64,000 nt of DNA from JARBUG01 sp035628915 (GCA_035628915.1 DASPIW010000005.1:166594-230593), one strand, 5' to 3'; shown: positions 1-9,125, counted from the stretch's first letter. Notes: a model not told the origin generated them from the letters alone. A program made the numbers and translations.

Positions 1-1
1 C

Positions 2-1000
2 GGCACGGGGCACGGGCCCGTCCGGCGGGTGATGGAGATGGCCGGCTTCCCCCTCACCATCGTCAGGGAGCAGGCGGAGCCCGACCCGGCATTCACCACC
101 GTCGATACGCCGAACCCCGAGGAGTCGTCGGTATACGCCCTCGCCCTCCGCCAGGCCGAGGCGGAAAACCCGGACGTAATCATGGCGACGGACGCCGACG
201 CTGACCGGCTCGGACTGATGGTACGGGATCGCCATGGACATTACCGGCAGCTTACCGGCAACCAGATCGGGGCACTGCTGGTGGATTACCTGATCAGCAG
301 CCGGCCGATTCCCGTTGATGCTGCCGTCGTAAAAACAATCGCTACCTCCAATATGATCGTCCCCCTCTGCCGGGAAGAGGGGGTGGCACTCTTCAATACG
401 CACACGGGCTTCAAGTTTATCAGCGACATTATTCGGGAGTTTGAGGAGACGGGTCGTCACACGTTCCTGCTCGGGTTCGAGGAGAGTAACGGCTACCTCG
501 GGGCCACTTTTGTCCGGGATAAAGATGCCGTCATGGCGGCACTCCTGGTGGCCGATGCCGTTGCGTTCTACAAGGCGCAGGGGGCGACCCTGTACGGCGC
601 CCTGGAGCGGCTGTGGGAGCGGTGCGGGTACTTCCAGGAGGACCTGTACAACGTGGCGATGCCTGGCCGGGAAGGCCAGGAGCAGATCCGCATCTTCATG
701 GACCGGCTTCGGCAGAATCCCCCCGGCCGGTTTGGCGGGGTACCGGTGGCCTGGGCCGACGACTACGCCGCCGGCACGGGCATCGATTGCGCCACCGGCG
801 GCCGGTACGACCTGATGCTGGGCCACGCCAACGTTCTGCACTATCGGTTCGCCGACGGCGGCTTCGTCATGGTCCGCCCGTCGGGCACGGAGCCGAAGCT
901 GAAGCTCTATGTCTCTGTTCAGGGCAAGAGCGAGGCGGATGCCACGGCCCGCCTGCAAGCGGTCAAAGCCGACCTGCTGACCTTACTCCCAATACGCTAA
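2..1000 (+). CDS. Phosphoglucomutase/phosphomannomutase family enzyme, 3' part (5' end outside window)
   Basis: This is the C-terminal two thirds of an alpha-D-phosphohexomutase; the frame is open from base 2, so the start lies upstream of the window. The metal-binding loop TDADADRLG, the sugar-binding GFEESNGYLG and the phosphate-binding VRPSGTEPKLKLY are all present in family order, so the active-site elements of domains 2-4 look intact. The family interconverts hexose-1- and hexose-6-phosphates in the cytoplasm. The next gene, on the other strand, is an alpha-glucan phosphorylase that makes glucose-1-phosphate, which fits a phosphoglucomutase role. Glucose versus mannose or glucosamine specificity cannot be decided from the part seen. 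Confidence 0.9.
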   Translation, partial: GTGHGPVRRVMEMAGFPLTIVREQAEPDPAFTTVDTPNPEESSVYALALRQAEAENPDVIMATDADADRLGLMVRDRHGHYRQLTGNQIGALLVDYLISSRPIPVDAAVVKTIATSNMIVPLCREEGVALFNTHTGFKFISDIIREFEETGRHTFLLGFEESNGYLGATFVRDKDAVMAALLVADAVAFYKAQGATLYGALERLWERCGYFQEDLYNVAMPGREGQEQIRIFMDRLRQNPPGRFGGVPVAWADDYAAGTGIDCATGGRYDLMLGHANVLHYRFADGGFVMVRPSGTEPKLKLYVSVQGKSEADATARLQAVKADLLTLLPIR

Positions 1001-1034
1001 TCCCAACCCCAACACCAAGCCCGACCAACCCAGA

Positions 1035-1068
1035 GGGCCGTCTGCCGCGCTAAGCATGCAGACGGCCC
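1035..1068 (+). terminator. Hairpin terminator after the phosphohexomutase gene
   Basis: An 11-bp perfect stem (GGGCCGTCTGC with GCAGACGGCCC) around a 12-base loop lies 35 bases after the stop codon. The downstream T-tract is weak. It may serve both this gene and the convergent phosphorylase gene. Confidence 0.55.
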
Positions 1069-1181
1069 CCGTTGTCGTTTGTGAGCATCGATTACCAGGT
1101 AAGGGCGGCGCCGCGGCGGCGTGCTCCTGCCGCCCGCACGGCCCCCCTGTGCAACTGCCTCTGACAACCGCGACCCCCGGC

Positions 1182-2786
1182 TTACACGGGCGCCATCTGC
1201 CGGTAAATCAACTGCTCGTACTGGCGGATCATCCGGTGGACGGAGTACGCCTCACGGGTCGTCTCGATGCTCGCGCGCATCATGCGCACCCACGTCGGAC
1301 GGTCGTTGTAGTACGTGGGAATGACCTGGTTGGTCAGGACATCGTACAACTGCTCCGCATCATAGGCATCCACGTCGCCGATTTCGCCGCCCCCGAAGGC
1401 CCAGCCGTTCTCCCCGTGCTGCACTGCCTCGGGCCACCAGCCGTCCGGCGTGCTCAGATGCAGCACCCCGTTCATGGCCGCCTTCATGCCCGAAGTCCCG
1501 GACGCCTCCAGCGGGCGCCGCGGGTTGTTCAGCCACACGTCGCACCCCTGCGTCAGGAGGCGCCCGACTTTCATGTCGTAGTTTTGGAGGAAGACCACGT
1601 GCCCCTGGTACTGGCGGGACCGCTCCACCAGCTTTGCGATCACGGCCTTGCCATTGTCGTCCCGCGGATGCGCCTTGCCGGCGAAGACCAGATTGAGCCG
1701 GTTGCTCTCGATGAACGGCTCAACGCGCGCGGGATCACGGAAGATGAGGCCGGTGCGCTTGTACGCGGCGGCCCGTCTGGCGTAACCGATCAGCAGCGTG
1801 TCCGGATCCATCCAGGTGCCGGTGCGGCCGTAAATCTCGCTCAGGAGCGTTCGCTTGGCGTCCCGGTGTGCTTTCCACAACTCATCGTCGGTGGCCGCGG
1901 CGGCCACAGCCGGGTTCTGCCATGTCGCCGGATGCACTCCGTTGGTAACATGGATGATCGGCGCCGTGCCCCGCACGTGCGACCACATCTTCCGGGCCGT
2001 ATGGCCGTGCAGTTCAGAGACCGCGTTGGCAATCCGGGAGAGCCGCAGCCCAGCGACGGTCATGTTGAAAGGGTCATCGCCAATGGCGGCCATCTGCTCC
2101 ATGGAGAGGCCGTTGTTGGCGCCCATCTTCAGGAGGGCGTCGAGGGGATGCCATTCGTTCCCCTCAGGTACAGGGGTGTGCGTGGTAAAGACCACGGACT
2201 GGCGCACTTCGTTCCAGGCCTCCTGGAAGGAACGGCCTTGCTCCATCAGGCGGCGGATCAACTCGGTGGCGGCCAGGACGGCGTGCCCTTCGTTGAAGTG
2301 GTAGATTTCCGGGCGGATGCCGAGCGTAGTGATCGCCCGAATGCCGCCGATGCCGAGCACAATCTCCTGAGCGATGCGCTCTTCCCGCCCGCCGCCGTAA
2401 AGATGAGCTGTGATGTCCCGGTCGGCGTGCGCGTTTTCGGAGATGTTGGTGTCCAGCAGGAACAGGGGGGCATTGCCAAAGTGGGTGGTCTTCCACACTT
2501 TGACGACGACGGGTCGGTCCTGTATGTGAACGGAGATCCGAACCCCCGTATCTTCCAAAAAGTCATAGCGGAAGTCCGGATACCGGTCGTAAGGCCAGCC
2601 GGAGTCACCTACCAGCTGGGTCGTGTAGCCGTGCCGCCAAAGAATCCCGATGCCGACCAGGGGCATGCCGAGGTCGGCGGCGCCCTTGAGGTAGTCGCCG
2701 GCCAAAATGCCGAGACCGCCCGCGTAGGCGTGCATCTCCTCGCTCAGGCCGTACTCCATTGAGAAGTAGACGATTTTTGGATCCAT
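1182..2786 (-). CDS. glgP: Alpha-glucan (glycogen/maltodextrin) phosphorylase, short form
   Basis: A 534-residue GT35 phosphorylase, which cleaves alpha-1,4-glucans with phosphate to glucose-1-phosphate using pyridoxal phosphate. The N-terminus (IVYFSMEYGLSEEMHAYAGG) and the PLP-lysine segment GTSGMKAAMNG near residue 450, followed by HLSTPDGWWPE, are characteristic. The protein is much shorter than the 800-residue animal/E. coli type and corresponds to the compact bacterial alpha-glucan phosphorylases. The ATG at 2786 is chosen over upstream in-frame starts because AAGGAGGGTCC sits directly before it. The neighbouring phosphohexomutase would take up its product. Confidence 0.9.
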   Translation of the reverse strand: MDPKIVYFSMEYGLSEEMHAYAGGLGILAGDYLKGAADLGMPLVGIGILWRHGYTTQLVGDSGWPYDRYPDFRYDFLEDTGVRISVHIQDRPVVVKVWKTTHFGNAPLFLLDTNISENAHADRDITAHLYGGGREERIAQEIVLGIGGIRAITTLGIRPEIYHFNEGHAVLAATELIRRLMEQGRSFQEAWNEVRQSVVFTTHTPVPEGNEWHPLDALLKMGANNGLSMEQMAAIGDDPFNMTVAGLRLSRIANAVSELHGHTARKMWSHVRGTAPIIHVTNGVHPATWQNPAVAAAATDDELWKAHRDAKRTLLSEIYGRTGTWMDPDTLLIGYARRAAAYKRTGLIFRDPARVEPFIESNRLNLVFAGKAHPRDDNGKAVIAKLVERSRQYQGHVVFLQNYDMKVGRLLTQGCDVWLNNPRRPLEASGTSGMKAAMNGVLHLSTPDGWWPEAVQHGENGWAFGGGEIGDVDAYDAEQLYDVLTNQVIPTYYNDRPTWVRMMRASIETTREAYSVHRMIRQYEQLIYRQMAPV

Positions 2787-2875
2787 GGCGGACCCTCCTT
2801 GCCGAGGCTGTTGTCGTAACGTAGTGTTCTTCTGCGGTCCCTGCTTTGTGCAAGGAAAGTCGTGCCGAAGCATGC

Positions 2876-2912
2876 AAAAGACGACAGGGCTTTGCTGGCG
2901 CTGTCGTCTTTT
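2876..2912 (-). terminator. Terminator of the anmK-murQ transcript
   Basis: A 12-bp perfect stem, AAAAGACGACAG with CTGTCGTCTTTT, around a 13-base loop begins 4 bases after the anmK stop on the minus strand. Confidence 0.7.
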
Positions 2913-2915
2913 CTG

Positions 2916-4079
2916 CTAATACATCACTTTTCCAAGGACCGCCGGGCGCCCGCCCGTGGCGCCGGGCATGTTCGTCGGCAGGCCGAGAATGCAGTCGTTG
3001 GCCAGGAGCGCAAAGGCCATCGCCTCCTTCGCGTCGGAGTTGATGCCTACCGCTTCGTGGGTCATCACCCGCACGCCGGGCAGCTCGTCGGCCAGCATGC
3101 GCAGCAGGGTAGGATTGCGGGCGCCGCCCCCGCCGACGATCACTTCGGCGACGGGGCCCAGGAAGCGGCGGTAGGCGCCGGCGATGGATCGGGCCGTAAA
3201 GGCCGTGGCAGTAGCGATCAGGTCAGCCGGTGGCAAGTGGTGCGACATCAGCTCTCTGGCAAACTGTACGCCGAACAATTCGCGCCCGGTGGTCTTGGGG
3301 GGCGACAGCTCAAAGTAGGGATGCGCCAGCAGTTCCGCGAGCAATGCCTCATTCACAGTCCCGCCGGCGGCGATCCGCCCCTCAGCGTCATAGGGCCGGT
3401 CGAAAAGAGCAGCCGTAAGCGCGTCGATGATCATGTTGCCCGGACCTGTGTCGAAAGCGATGATCTCCGCGGCACTGCACCCGGCCGGCAAGTAGGTGGC
3501 GTTGCCGATCCCCCCGATGTTCTGCGTCACCCGGCTGCACTGATCGCTGCGCAGCACGCAATAGTCCAGGTAGGGGACCAACGGCGCCCCCTGCCCGCCC
3601 GCGGCGATGTCGCGGACGCGAAAATCGGCAACGGTGATGATCCCCGTTCGCTCGGCAATTACCGCCGGCTCCCCGATCTGCAGGGTGCTGACGCCCGGCG
3701 CCAGGCCGCCCCAGGGCAGGCCGACCGGCTCGTGCCAGACCGTCTGCCCGTGAGAGCCGATCAGATCCACGGACTGCGGATCGATGCCCGCCTCGTGCAT
3801 CAACTTGAGGGCCGCCCGGGCGAATAGCTCGCCCAGGGCGAAGTTTGCCCGGCAGATCACATCCACACCCGCCGACTCGGGGCGGAACAACGCGAAAATG
3901 GCGGCCCGGACCGCCGGCTCGTAGGGTACGGTCAGAAAATGCTCCAGTCGCAGGCGCACGCCGGCGCCCCCGCCCTCGATGCGCACCAGAGCGGCGTCCA
4001 TGCCATCCACCGATGTGCCGGACATCAGCCCGATGACCAACCGTTCCCGCTTGGCGCGAATGGTCTCGAGCGCTTTCAT
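2916..4079 (-). CDS. anmK: Anhydro-N-acetylmuramic acid kinase
   Basis: A 387-residue protein with the AnmK signatures GLMSGTSVDGMDAALV near the N-terminus, IGSHGQTVWHEP, AFDTGPGNMIIDAL and GGGARNPTLL. AnmK cleaves the 1,6-anhydro ring and phosphorylates to MurNAc-6-phosphate in the cytoplasm. The ATG at 4079 overlaps the murQ stop (ATGA), so the two are translationally coupled, and MurQ uses exactly the AnmK product. An upstream in-frame extension is a shadow of murQ and is rejected. The pair indicates that anhydromuropeptides or anhydroMurNAc enter the cell. Confidence 0.94.
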   Translation of the reverse strand: MKALETIRAKRERLVIGLMSGTSVDGMDAALVRIEGGGAGVRLRLEHFLTVPYEPAVRAAIFALFRPESAGVDVICRANFALGELFARAALKLMHEAGIDPQSVDLIGSHGQTVWHEPVGLPWGGLAPGVSTLQIGEPAVIAERTGIITVADFRVRDIAAGGQGAPLVPYLDYCVLRSDQCSRVTQNIGGIGNATYLPAGCSAAEIIAFDTGPGNMIIDALTAALFDRPYDAEGRIAAGGTVNEALLAELLAHPYFELSPPKTTGRELFGVQFARELMSHHLPPADLIATATAFTARSIAGAYRRFLGPVAEVIVGGGGARNPTLLRMLADELPGVRVMTHEAVGINSDAKEAMAFALLANDCILGLPTNMPGATGGRPAVLGKVMY

Positions 4080-4993
4080 TGCGCCGGCTCCGCGGCGGCC
4101 AGCGCAATGGCGCGCCGCACGAAACCGTCCGCCGCGGCCAGCGCCTTGCGGGCGGTTTCGGGCGCCACCTCCGCCAGCAGGCTGACAATGGCCGTCTTCG
4201 TATGGTGGTCGCACCTCTGCAGGGCCGCCCGCGCCGCCGGCTGGTCGGCGCCGGTCGCGAGCATCACCATCCGCTCTGCGCGCAGATAGAGCTTCTCGTT
4301 GGTGCAGGGCATATCGACCATCAGATTGGTGTAAACCTTGCCGAGTTTGATCATCGCCGCGGTGGAGAGCATGTTCAGCACCAGCTTCTGCGCCGTGCCG
4401 GCCTTCATGCGGGTGGAGCCCATGATCACTTCCTCGCCCACCACCGGCGAAACGGCTACGTCGGCCACCGCCGCCATGGGCGAGCCGGCGTTGTTGGTCA
4501 CGGCGACGGTCGCGCAGCCCAGCTCTTTCGCCGTTTTCAGGGCGCCTAAGGTATAAGGGGTGCGGCCGCTGGCGGCGATGCCCACAACTACGTCGCCGGG
4601 CTGCACGTGCTGCAGCACGTCGGCCCGGCCCAGTTCCGGGTCGTCCTCCGCACCTTCCTTGGCGCCGAAGACGGCCTCCCGCCCGCCGGCAATCAGCCCC
4701 TGGACCAGTTCGGACCCCGTGCCGTAGGTCGGGTGGACTTCCGCCGCATCCACGACGCCCAGGCGCCCGCTGGTCCCGGCGCCGATGTAGATCAAGTGGC
4801 CGCCCTGCTTCAGCCGGTCCGCGATCAGATCCACTGCCCGGGCGATCTGGGGCAGTTCCCGTCCCACGGCCTCGGCCACCAGCCGGTCCTGGTCATTGAT
4901 GGTCTGCAGAATCTGTGCGGTGGAGGCCAGGTCGATCTCCATCGATTCTGCCAGGCGACCCTCGGTGGCCAGCTTACTTAGATCCAAGCTCAT
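4076..4993 (-). CDS. murQ: N-acetylmuramic acid 6-phosphate etherase
   Basis: A 305-residue SIS-domain lyase that removes the lactyl ether from MurNAc-6-phosphate to give GlcNAc-6-phosphate. The family motifs IYIGAGTSGRLGVVDAAE, the catalytic region IAGGREAVFGAKEGAEDD and the SIS motif IAASGRTPYTLGAL are present, as is MGSTRMKAGTAQKLVLNMLS. Length matches the family (about 300). AGGAGGGACGCCGCT precedes the ATG. The 5' end overlaps the upstream kinase/regulator gene by about 20 bases and the 3' end overlaps anmK, so all three form one tight minus-strand operon. Confidence 0.96.
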   Translation of the reverse strand: MSLDLSKLATEGRLAESMEIDLASTAQILQTINDQDRLVAEAVGRELPQIARAVDLIADRLKQGGHLIYIGAGTSGRLGVVDAAEVHPTYGTGSELVQGLIAGGREAVFGAKEGAEDDPELGRADVLQHVQPGDVVVGIAASGRTPYTLGALKTAKELGCATVAVTNNAGSPMAAVADVAVSPVVGEEVIMGSTRMKAGTAQKLVLNMLSTAAMIKLGKVYTNLMVDMPCTNEKLYLRAERMVMLATGADQPAARAALQRCDHHTKTAIVSLLAEVAPETARKALAAADGFVRRAIALAAAEPAQ

Positions 4994-6704
4994 AGCGGCG
5001 TCCCTCCTGACGGTCCAGCTCCGCTACAAAGCGGTAGCGGTCGCCCCGGTAGAGCGAGCGGACATATTCGACCCGGCGGTCGTCGCTGCGGCGGGCGACC
5101 CGCTCGATCTGCATGAGGGGGGTGCCTTCACGCACGTGGAGGATTGCAGCTTCGTACGCGTCGGCGGCAACGGCCTCCAGGCTCTGCGTCGCTCTGGTCA
5201 GTACCAGCCCGAAGCGGTCCTGGAGCACCTGGTACAGCGACTGATGGTTGAAGTCGCAGCCGGGCAGACCCGGGCAGATGCGCGCATCGACATGCGAGAC
5301 CTCCAGCGCCATGGGCTCCCCGTCGGCCAGGCGCAGCCGCTCCAGCCGGAAGACCGGCGCCGTGTACTCCAGGCCCAGCGCTTCCCCGACACGGCGGCCC
5401 GCGGCCGTCAGCTCCGCCGACAGTACTTCGGCGCCGGGCACCAGCCCCCGGCGGCGCATATCTTCCGTGAAGCTGGAAAGGGCGGCCAGCGGCTGCTCAA
5501 ACTTGGGCGCCGCCACGAACGTGCCCTTGCCCTGAATGCGGTGCAGGTAGCCCTGGGTCTCCAGTTCGGTCATGGCCTGCCGGACCGTCAGGCGGCTGAC
5601 GCCGAACCGCTCGGTCAGCTCCCGCTCGGAAGGCGCCCGGTCGCCCGGGGAAAGCTGCTTGCTTTCGATGGCGTCCAGCAGGTACTTGCGAATCTGGTAG
5701 TACAGCGGGACGACGGGGCGCTTCTGGTCAGGGTTCACCGTGATCAACTCCTGGTGCTCGGGTCCGCCCGACTCCTTGAGTAGTAGAGCGGCCATGGCGA
5801 CGGCGCCCTCGGCGGGGCTGCGCAGGCAGTCCGATACGGTAGCTTCAGGGACGCGCTCGGAAAGTGCGGTGACCATGGCGCCGCGGACGGCGGCGCTGCC
5901 GGTGATGACGCCCCCCGTCACCGCCACCCGCCTGGGGGTACCGGCGGGCAGTTCCAGCCGGCCCAGGACCGCAGCGGCAATATGGCCGAGATCACGCCCG
6001 GCCCGCACCAATATCGCAGACGCGACGGCGTCGCCTTCGGCAGCGGCGGCCATGACCACGGGCACCAGCCCGGCAATCTCGACACGGGCCTGCGGCAGAT
6101 TTTGATAGACCCGGTTGATCGTCTGGTTCATGCGTTCCAGCTGCCAGGCTCCAATAATGCGCGCACCGAGGGTGGTCGGGCTGCCGATGCCGTCGAGCGC
6201 CGCCAGGGCGGCGTTCAGCGCCTGGCGCCCGATGGCGTAGCCGCTGCCCTCGTCGCCCAGGAGCCAGCCCCAGCCGCCGGCACGGATCAAGTCGCCCGAC
6301 GGGCTGAGGCCCATCGCGATCGACCCGGTGCCCGATATGACGACCACGCCTGGCACGCCGCCCAGGGCGCCCTCCAGGGCAATGCGGGCATCTTCGACGA
6401 CCAGCGTCTTGGCCGGGGCGAGGAACGCCAGTGCACAATCGCGCCAGGGTTTATCTTCGGGGCGGGCTACGCCGGCCAGGCCGGCGCAGGCGGCCACGAC
6501 GGATGACAGGGGCGCACCCGCTGCCGCCAGCGCGGCCCGCACGGCTTCCTCCAGGTTGGCCAGGGCTTCCTGCCGACCCGTCACCAGGTAATTGGTGGGT
6601 CCGGCCAACCCTTCGCCGAGAACTCTGCCCTCCACATCGGCTACCAGGCAGCGGGTCCTGGTGCCGCCGCCGTCAATGCCGATTACGGCCCGATGCAGCG
6701 CCAT
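4974..6704 (-). CDS. Fusion of a BadF/BadG-type N-acetylglucosamine kinase with a GntR-family (UTRA) repressor
   Basis: A single 576-residue ORF. Residues 1 to about 325 form a BadF/BadG/BcrA/BcrD-type ATPase like N-acetylglucosamine kinases (IGIDGGGTRTRC phosphate-1 motif, VVISGTGSIAMG, GGWGWLLGDEGSGYAIG). Residues about 335-576 form a complete GntR regulator: winged helix PLYYQIRKYL...RAPSERELTERFGVSRLTVRQ, then a UTRA effector domain. Such kinases and regulators are normally separate genes; no stop or start with a Shine-Dalgarno site is evident at the joint. The ATG at 6704 follows GGAGGGAGAAACCC. Inferred role: phosphorylate GlcNAc and repress the muropeptide genes until a GlcNAc-6-P-like ligand binds. 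A sequencing error joining two genes cannot be excluded. Confidence 0.85.
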   Translation of the reverse strand: MALHRAVIGIDGGGTRTRCLVADVEGRVLGEGLAGPTNYLVTGRQEALANLEEAVRAALAAAGAPLSSVVAACAGLAGVARPEDKPWRDCALAFLAPAKTLVVEDARIALEGALGGVPGVVVISGTGSIAMGLSPSGDLIRAGGWGWLLGDEGSGYAIGRQALNAALAALDGIGSPTTLGARIIGAWQLERMNQTINRVYQNLPQARVEIAGLVPVVMAAAAEGDAVASAILVRAGRDLGHIAAAVLGRLELPAGTPRRVAVTGGVITGSAAVRGAMVTALSERVPEATVSDCLRSPAEGAVAMAALLLKESGGPEHQELITVNPDQKRPVVPLYYQIRKYLLDAIESKQLSPGDRAPSERELTERFGVSRLTVRQAMTELETQGYLHRIQGKGTFVAAPKFEQPLAALSSFTEDMRRRGLVPGAEVLSAELTAAGRRVGEALGLEYTAPVFRLERLRLADGEPMALEVSHVDARICPGLPGCDFNHQSLYQVLQDRFGLVLTRATQSLEAVAADAYEAAILHVREGTPLMQIERVARRSDDRRVEYVRSLYRGDRYRFVAELDRQEGRRYELGSK

Positions 6705-6737
6705 GGGTTTCTCCCTCCGTGATCCTACGCACAAGCC

Positions 6738-6755
6738 AAGTGGTATAGATGACTT
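6738..6755. promoter_or_regulatory. Candidate GntR (NagR/DasR-like) operator 1
   Basis: AAGTGGTATAGATGACTT is an imperfect palindrome resembling GntR/HutC operators (TGGTCTAGACCA type). It lies in the divergent region between the kinase/GntR fusion and the transporter block and abuts a -35-like TTGACA at 6754-6759, which is 18 bases from TTTATC. Confidence 0.55.
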
Positions 6756-6852
6756 GACAATTTGCTGTCGATTCACGTTTATCCTGCATGCCAGTCCCAT
6801 TTTCTCGGGACCGCAGAAAATTTTGCCGGGCGAAAAGGAGATTCTACGAAGC

Positions 6853-6870
6853 ATGTTGTATATACCACTT
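6853..6870. promoter_or_regulatory. Candidate GntR operator 2
   Basis: The 18 bases read ATGTTGTATATACCACTT; the reverse complement begins AAGTGGTATA, the same half-site as operator 1. It is 52 bases upstream of the GTG of the serine hydrolase gene, downstream of the putative promoter. Confidence 0.5.
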
Positions 6871-6921
6871 GCAAAGCCGATTCAGAACTTTCCGTGCGCC
6901 TTCGGGGGGAGGAAGGACTCG

Positions 6922-8082
6922 GTGAGCATTCCAGTGTGCGACTCCCTGCATAAGGGGTTTCTGCCGAACCCGCTGCAGTACCGCAAGCCGGCGGACGCAG
7001 GCGTGGATGACGCCCGACTGGAGGCTGCCCTGCAGGTGGTCGCTGCCGAGGTTACCGCGGCCAGGCTGCCCGGCGCCGTCGTCGCAGTGGTGCGCAACGG
7101 AGCGGTGGTAGCACACCGGGCAATGGGCTGGGCCCAGTTCAACCCCGAACCGGAGCGGCGGCCCATGGCGCCCGACACGATTTTTGACCTCGCCTCCCTG
7201 ACCAAGGTGATGGCGACGCTGCCGTCCGTGCTCTATCTGCTGGAGCGGGGCGCCTTCCGCCTGGACGACCGGGTCGCCGACTTTTTCCCGTCCTTCGCCG
7301 GCGAGGGGAAGGCGGAGGTGCGCATCCGGCACCTCCTGACCCACACGGCGGGGCTGGCGCCCTGGCTGCCCCTGGAACAGGAGCCTGCCCCGCGGCCCGA
7401 GCTAATCGAGCGGATTCTGACGGCGCCCTTGCAGGAGTCGCCGCCCGGCCGCACGGTCATTTACAGCGACCTGGGCTTCATTCTACTGGGCGAACTGGTG
7501 GCTAAGGTTAGCGGCCAGCCTCTGGACCGCTTCGCCAAAGAGCACATCTTCTTCCCGCTGCATCTTCCCGAGGCCGGGTTCAACCCGCCGGCCCACTGGC
7601 GGGACCGCTGTGCCGCCACCGAGTACCGGGAGGGCCTCGGGCGCCACCAGGTAGGCGAAGTCCACGACGAGCGGTCCACCGTCCTGGGCGGCGTGGCCGG
7701 CCATGCCGGGCTCTTCGCCACCGCCGCCGAAGTGGCGGCCTACGGCCAGATGTGGCTGCAGGGCGGCCTGGCCGGCGGCCATCAAATCCTTTCGCCCGCC
7801 ACCATCGCTGCCGCTACCTGCGATCTGACCCGCTACTCCACGGACTCTCGGGGCCTTGGCTGGATTGTCCTGCGGCAAGGTGCCGAATGCATGAGCTGCG
7901 GCGACTTGTTTATGCCAGGCGCTTTCGGCCATACCGGTTTCACGGGTACCTCGCTCTGGCTGGATCCGGCCCGGCAACTGGCCGTCGCCCTGCTGACCAA
8001 CAACGTGCACTTCGGCCGCAGCGACGTGGCCATCCGCCTGCGCCCACGCTTCCACAACGCCGTCGCCGCCGCAGTCCTCTAG
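6922..8082 (+). CDS. Beta-lactamase-family serine hydrolase (class C / AmiE-YbbE-like)
   Basis: A 386-residue serine hydrolase. The SxxK motif is SLTK (FDLASLTKVMATLPSV), followed by the YSDLGF tyrosine motif (Y-S-D) and a C-terminal HTGFTGTS, as in penicillin-recognising enzymes. In Bacillus subtilis the related YbbE/AmiE acts with NagZ and MurQ on cell-wall fragments, and the present gene shares the neighbourhood with nagZ, murQ and anmK, so an N-acetylmuramoyl-L-alanine amidase or peptidase role on muropeptides is inferred. GTG at 6922 is preferred because a purine-rich GGGGGGAGGAAGG precedes it; longer in-frame starts run through the promoter region. No signal peptide is visible, suggesting a cytoplasmic enzyme. 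Confidence 0.82.
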   Translation: MSIPVCDSLHKGFLPNPLQYRKPADAGVDDARLEAALQVVAAEVTAARLPGAVVAVVRNGAVVAHRAMGWAQFNPEPERRPMAPDTIFDLASLTKVMATLPSVLYLLERGAFRLDDRVADFFPSFAGEGKAEVRIRHLLTHTAGLAPWLPLEQEPAPRPELIERILTAPLQESPPGRTVIYSDLGFILLGELVAKVSGQPLDRFAKEHIFFPLHLPEAGFNPPAHWRDRCAATEYREGLGRHQVGEVHDERSTVLGGVAGHAGLFATAAEVAAYGQMWLQGGLAGGHQILSPATIAAATCDLTRYSTDSRGLGWIVLRQGAECMSCGDLFMPGAFGHTGFTGTSLWLDPARQLAVALLTNNVHFGRSDVAIRLRPRFHNAVAAAVL

Positions 8083-8141
8083 ACCGTGAGTGAGGAGGGG
8101 CACCCGTGCTACGACTCTGGCGCAACTACATCTTTTAGCGG

Positions 8142-9125
8142 GTGTTGAAGTCTCTGGCCGTTATCTTCGTGGTAACGACGCTGACCTTCTTCCTGGTCCG
8201 GCTCATGCCCGGCAACCCGCTGGATATCTACATCAACTCGCTGCTGGTCCAGGGCATTCCCCTCGCAGACGCCCAGGAGCAGGCCGCCTCCATCTATCGC
8301 GTCGACCTGAGCAAGCCCGTCCTGCAGCAGTACGTGGAGTACCTGGCCGGCATCTTCCTGCACGGCGACTTCGGCATGTCGATCACCGCCATGGGCACGC
8401 CCGTCAGCAAGCTGGTGCTCAAGTTCCTGCCCTGGACGCTCTTCGTCGTCCTGGTCTCGTTAATTATCAGCTTCAGCATAGGCCTCCTCCTGGGTATGCT
8501 GATGGCCTACCGCCGGGAGACCTGGTTCGACCATATCCTCTCGGCGTTTGCGTCGATCATGTCGTCGGTGCCGAACTATCTGGTCGGCATGTTGATCGTG
8601 GTCTACTTCTGCGTGCGCTGGAAGCTCCTCGACTTCTCCGACCTGCGCGGCTCCCACTCGCCGGATGTGCCCGTCGGCTTTACCCTGCGGTTCTTCCTCG
8701 ATGCGCTCTACCATGCCACATTGCCGATTCTGACCTACGTGGTCACCACCATCGGCCACTGGATGCTGGTGATGAAGTCCAGCACCCTGGCGACCATGGG
8801 GGAGGATTACGTGACCGTGGCCCGGGCCCGGGGCCTGCGGGACGGGCGCATCACCCTGGCCTACGTGGGCCGCAACGCCGTACTGCCGCTCTTTACCCAG
8901 TTGGCCCTCTCCATCGGGTCCGTGGTGGGCGGGTCGATTCTGATCGAAACGATCTTTACATACCAGGGCATCGGGCAGCAGCTGAACCTCGCCATGATCA
9001 GCCGCGATTACCCGGTCATGCAAGGCGTCTTCATCATCATCACGGCGTCGGTGGTGACCGCCAATCTGCTGGCGGACCTGCTGTACAGCCGGCTCGATCC
9101 CCGCATTCGGGTGCAAGGGAGGTAG
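8142..9125 (+). CDS. dppB: Dipeptide/oligopeptide ABC transporter permease, DppB-like
   Basis: A 327-residue inner-membrane permease with the DppB N-terminus (FFLVRLMPGNPLD) and the EAA loop VARARGLRDGRITLAYVGRNAVLP near residue 225. Six hydrophobic segments are readable. The only good Shine-Dalgarno site, GAGGAGGGGC, precedes a GTG at 8106, but that frame has a TAG after ten codons (8136-8138). The GTG at 8142 follows the TAG by three bases and has no site of its own. The ten residues before the TAG resemble the usual permease start, so the stop is either real (re-initiation or readthrough) or a sequence error. Confidence 0.85.
   Translation: MLKSLAVIFVVTTLTFFLVRLMPGNPLDIYINSLLVQGIPLADAQEQAASIYRVDLSKPVLQQYVEYLAGIFLHGDFGMSITAMGTPVSKLVLKFLPWTLFVVLVSLIISFSIGLLLGMLMAYRRETWFDHILSAFASIMSSVPNYLVGMLIVVYFCVRWKLLDFSDLRGSHSPDVPVGFTLRFFLDALYHATLPILTYVVTTIGHWMLVMKSSTLATMGEDYVTVARARGLRDGRITLAYVGRNAVLPLFTQLALSIGSVVGGSILIETIFTYQGIGQQLNLAMISRDYPVMQGVFIIITASVVTANLLADLLYSRLDPRIRVQGR

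Noticed and set aside
1056..2762. 568-codon plus-strand ORF opposite the phosphorylase gene
   Set aside because: Antisense shadow of a real gene in high-GC DNA: no Shine-Dalgarno site, no domain pattern, His/Val/Arg/Gly-rich composition.
2862..3827. Plus-strand ORF opposite anmK
   Set aside because: Shadow ORF; the minus strand has clear AnmK motifs.
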